Source: Gammaproteobacteria bacterium (GTDB lineage: Bacteria > Pseudomonadota > Gammaproteobacteria > GCA-001735895). From it: DNA of 8,254 bases. A program made the translations under genes and the position numbers. Below, in pieces: positions 7,276 to 8,254 of this stretch (the first letter of the stretch is position 1; each line of letters starts with the position of its first letter). The stretch is taken from positions 1 through 8,254 of the forward strand of contig QIJI01000221.1 in NCBI GenBank assembly GCA_003231795.1, read 5' to 3'. The notes beneath the pieces were generated by a model that worked only from the letters and a program-made list of their open reading frames with translations, was not told the origin of the DNA and did no database searches.

Positions 7276-7295
7276 CCGTTGACCTATTGCTTTTT
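7269..7295 (+). terminator. Weak intrinsic terminator after the racemase-family gene
   Basis: GCAATAG at 7269-7275 pairs with CTATTGC at 7284-7290 around an 8-nt loop, and five T residues follow directly. The stem contains the stop codon of the racemase gene. Only three of the seven pairs are GC and the T run is short, so termination may be partial. Confidence 0.45.
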
Positions 7296-7470
7296 CCATA
7301 TCGATACAAACGGATTGTTTGCCCCGATTGGCACCATGAAAATAAGCAGACTCAGAGGTCTCTGCACCGGATTCATCCGGCATATAAGGGGGTGCCCAAC
7401 CGCGAGTATCGTCACCGCTGCCGGGACGTTCAATTTCAATCGCCCTGAAGCCGGCCAAGGATCCCGCCAT
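7290..7470 (-). pseudogene. Remnant of a family III CoA-transferase (glutarate CoA-transferase-like) gene
   Basis: An ATG that overlaps the gcdH stop codon (TGATG) opens [19 protein letters not shown], followed by DDTRGWAPPYMP, ESAYFHGANRGKQSVCIDM. This is the N-terminus of CaiB/BaiF-type CoA-transferases (LAGxRVLDL..., IKIERPGxGDDTRGWGPP, SAYFLxANRGKRSV). Two parts are missing. About 25 residues between AIE and IERPG, the conserved LAGP...LADLGADV segment, are deleted in frame. Everything after about residue 60 is lost, including the catalytic aspartate region of a protein near 400 residues. The frame stays open by chance to 7024, antisense to the racemase gene. Such transferases commonly sit beside gcdH and charge glutarate with CoA. 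The start/stop overlap shows the two genes were once coupled. Function must be lost in this copy. Confidence 0.8.
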
Positions 7471-8254
7471 CAGTTAAAAGCCTGAATACCGGTAATAGCC
7501 CTGCCGAGAATCAGCGCATGTACGTCATGCGTACCTTCATAGGTATTGACCGCCTCAAGATTCATCACGTGGCGAATCACATGGAACTCGTCAGAGACCC
7601 CGTTAGCACCATGCATATCGCGAGCTGAGCGCGCAATATCGAGCGATTTGCCGCAATTGTTTCGCTTCATCAACGAAACCAGTTCGACCGGGCAGTTATC
7701 GGCATCCATCAATCGGCCCATCTGCAGGCAACCCTGCAAGCCCAGCGTAATCTCGGTTTGCATGTCAGCCAGTTTCTTTTGAATCAATTGCGTCGCCGCC
7801 AGCGGACGTCCGAACTGGGTTCGATCGAGCGTGTACTGACGCGCAGCATGCCAGCAATATTCAGCCGCGCCCATCGAGCCCCAGGCGATGCCGAAACGCG
7901 CTCGATTTAGACAGCCAAATGGTCCTTTCAAACCTTCCACATTCGGCAACAGATTTTCTTCCGCAACCATAACATCCTGCATTACAATTTCTCCGGTAAC
8001 AGAAGCCCGCAACGAAAACTTGCCTTCAATTTTTGGAGTGGTGAGACCTTCCATGTCGCGCTCAAGAATAAACCCGCGGATCACGCCTTCAAGTTTAGCC
8101 CAGACCACCATCACATCGGCAATCGGTGAGTTGGTAATCCATATTTTCGAACCCTTCAGGCTATAACCACCCTGCACTGCCGTAGCCGTGGTTTTCATAC
8201 TGCCCGGATCCGAGCCGGCATCCGCTTCCGTCAGGCCGAAGCACCCGACCTGTT
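7470..8254 (-). CDS. gcdH: Glutaryl-CoA dehydrogenase, C-terminal portion (5' end beyond the window)
   Basis: GcdH is an FAD-dependent acyl-CoA dehydrogenase that oxidises and decarboxylates glutaryl-CoA to crotonyl-CoA in lysine, tryptophan and glutarate breakdown. The frame is open to the window end, giving about 260 of roughly 390 residues. It begins [20 protein letters not shown], the FAD/substrate loop of the family, then [72 protein letters not shown] and [20 protein letters not shown]. The catalytic glutamate is in [20 protein letters not shown] near the C-terminus. These runs, especially [12 protein letters not shown] and NTYEGTHD, are those of glutaryl-CoA dehydrogenase and separate it from other acyl-CoA dehydrogenases. 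The ATG at 8198 is internal, since coding homology continues upstream of it. Its stop overlaps the start of the broken CoA-transferase gene. Confidence 0.95.
   Translation of the reverse strand, partial: QVGCFGLTEADAGSDPGSMKTTATAVQGGYSLKGSKIWITNSPIADVMVVWAKLEGVIRGFILERDMEGLTTPKIEGKFSLRASVTGEIVMQDVMVAEENLLPNVEGLKGPFGCLNRARFGIAWGSMGAAEYCWHAARQYTLDRTQFGRPLAATQLIQKKLADMQTEITLGLQGCLQMGRLMDADNCPVELVSLMKRNNCGKSLDIARSARDMHGANGVSDEFHVIRHVMNLEAVNTYEGTHDVHALILGRAITGIQAFN

Overview
The window looks like chromosomal DNA of a gammaproteobacterium, probably a free-living or marine type. The leuC-leuD-leuB-asd gene order with an asd paralogue downstream and a divergent LysR regulator upstream is the arrangement known from Pseudomonas-like Gammaproteobacteria, and the proteins resemble that group. 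Taxonomy is inferred from gene order and remembered family sequences, not from a search.

Region 1 (1-4708, minus strand) is a biosynthetic operon read leuC > leuD > leuB > asd > asd-like paralogue (usg-type, cut by the window edge). The first three genes convert 2-isopropylmalate to the leucine precursor 2-oxoisocaproate, and asd makes aspartate semialdehyde for lysine, methionine, threonine and diaminopimelate. Gaps inside the operon are only 9, 9 and 13 bp. The asd/paralogue junction is the exception: a 285-bp non-coding element lies there, with near-perfect terminal inverted repeats, a TTAA on each side and two long internal hairpins. It looks like a non-autonomous transposable element (MITE-like), and removing it with one TTAA restores a tight operon junction.

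Region 2 (4709-5676) is a 98-bp divergent promoter region followed by a LysR-type regulator on the plus strand. A symmetric T-N11-A dyad overlaps the regulator's ribosome-binding site, suggesting autoregulation and perhaps control of the leu operon.

Region 3 (5677-7300, plus strand) holds a small exported DUF2914 protein and a proline racemase superfamily enzyme with a Ser/Cys instead of Cys/Cys active site, followed by a weak intrinsic terminator.

Region 4 (7290-8254, minus strand) holds the C-terminal two thirds of glutaryl-CoA dehydrogenase (gcdH). Overlapping its stop codon is the start of what was a family III CoA-transferase (the glutarate-activating gene usually paired with gcdH). Only about 60 codons remain, with an internal in-frame deletion, and the rest is replaced by the racemase gene running the other way. 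This marks a rearrangement junction.

The two most interesting items are the TTAA-flanked foldback element inside an essential operon and the broken gcdH-linked CoA-transferase. I found no CRISPR array, tRNA, rRNA, transposase gene or recognisable defence system.
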